A stretch of DNA of 64,000 bases. Origin: Ecdyonurus torrentis. Its lineage: Eukaryota; Arthropoda; Insecta; Ephemeroptera; Heptageniidae. How positions within the stretch are numbered: position 1 is the stretch's first letter; each line of letters begins with the position of its first letter. The notes under the pieces were generated by a model that was not told the origin of the DNA, did no database searches, and was given only the letters and a program-made list of their open reading frames with translations. Positions 63,411 to 64,000 of this stretch are shown piece after piece. The position numbers and the translations under genes were made by a program. Where the stretch lies: positions 28,948,518 to 29,012,517 of the forward strand of contig OX439131.1 of the NCBI GenBank assembly GCA_949318235.1, in the 5' to 3' direction.

Positions 63411-64000
63411 AAAAACAAGCAAAATAATCATTTTTATAAGCAATAAAAGTAAAGTTTAATATTCATTCTTTTTTGTGTATGTAACACATACTTTTTTAAA
63501 ATTTAGCTAGAAATTTCTTTATGTTTGGTAAAAAAAAGTAGCGATTTTTTTTATTGTTTTATTTTTAATGTTATTAAAAAAAAGAATAGAAATAGACTAG
63601 ATCACTAGACTTAATGAATAGAATAATTTAAAAATACATTAAACAAAATGCACACATTTTTAATTAAATTTGACACTGACAATTATTAATAATTATTAGG
63701 GACCGGATCTCCAGCTTGTTCAGTTTTTGAAATATGCATGCTAGGTTACAGATGTCTACGAATAATGAATTTTTATGGCCAAAAATGCAAAAAAGTTTGG
63801 ACTGAAAGAAACTGTTTTTGAAATTTGTAAACTCGGTCAGTTATTTTAAGTTTTTGACAGTTTGTACCAGTTTTTCTCAGTTTTGGAAACTGAAAATAGA
63901 CTTTTACTGTGCAAAAACTTAAAATAACGTGTTAAAAAAAAAAAGAAAATTTTTTTTTAGGCATATGCCTAAAATTATCTGATTTCAACTGAACACGAAT
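63411..64000. other. Noncoding DNA at the window edge
   Basis: No coding frame. The stretch 63690-63930 is slightly more complex (GGGACCGGATCTCCAGCTTG and repeated CAGTTTTTG-type words: CAGTTTTTGAAA, GACAGTTTGTACCAGTTTTT, CTCAGTTTTGG) and may be another repeat running off the window. Confidence 0.45.

Overview
The window looks like nuclear DNA of an invertebrate, most likely an insect or another arthropod. It is very AT-rich, has almost no long open reading frames, is full of (TA)n and (GA)n/(TC)n microsatellites and long A/T homopolymers, and carries a CR1/Jockey-type non-LTR retrotransposon with a pentanucleotide tail. No bacterial operon, plasmid, phage or CRISPR signal is present. The species cannot be named from what is visible.

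Gene content is sparse. The best host-gene signal is a minus-strand first coding exon at 37486-37609: a basic N-terminus, a hydrophobic signal-peptide-like core and a phase-1 splice donor, lying downstream of a visibly GC-richer promoter-like block (about 37690-37900). A possible 3' terminal coding exon on the same strand lies at 12930-13139. If both belong to one gene, most of 13-37 kb would be intron, but their splice phases do not join directly, so at least one more exon would be needed. A small plus-strand ORF at 59199-59393 and promoter-like patches near 6.0, 42.1 and 59.5 kb are weaker candidates.

Mobile DNA is the clearest content. A 5'-truncated LINE occupies about 27.08-28.86 kb, with an uninterrupted reverse transcriptase ORF and an (ATTCT)4 tail. 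A LINE C-terminal fossil lies on the minus strand at 29602-29736, followed by a (TTG)n tract that may be its tail. A 472-bp hAT-type MITE at 21471-21942 has matching terminal inverted repeats and a perfect 8-bp target duplication. A degenerate tRNA-like SINE head lies near 54.0 kb, and a possible transposon end with a GC-rich hairpin lies at 63.3 kb.

The most unusual structure is a set of long inverted repeats. The best (12141-12554) has arms of about 167 bp with roughly six differences by eye. Others lie at 40378-40780, 43892-44244, 46014-46211 and 60695-61155. They are probably foldback or MITE elements, and any that are transcribed would give long hairpin RNA. A roughly 470-bp direct repeat (1501-1967 and 4223-4693, with a partial copy at 3612-3715) abuts a 200-N assembly gap. 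The rest is AT-rich noncoding DNA. No new multi-gene system is evident.
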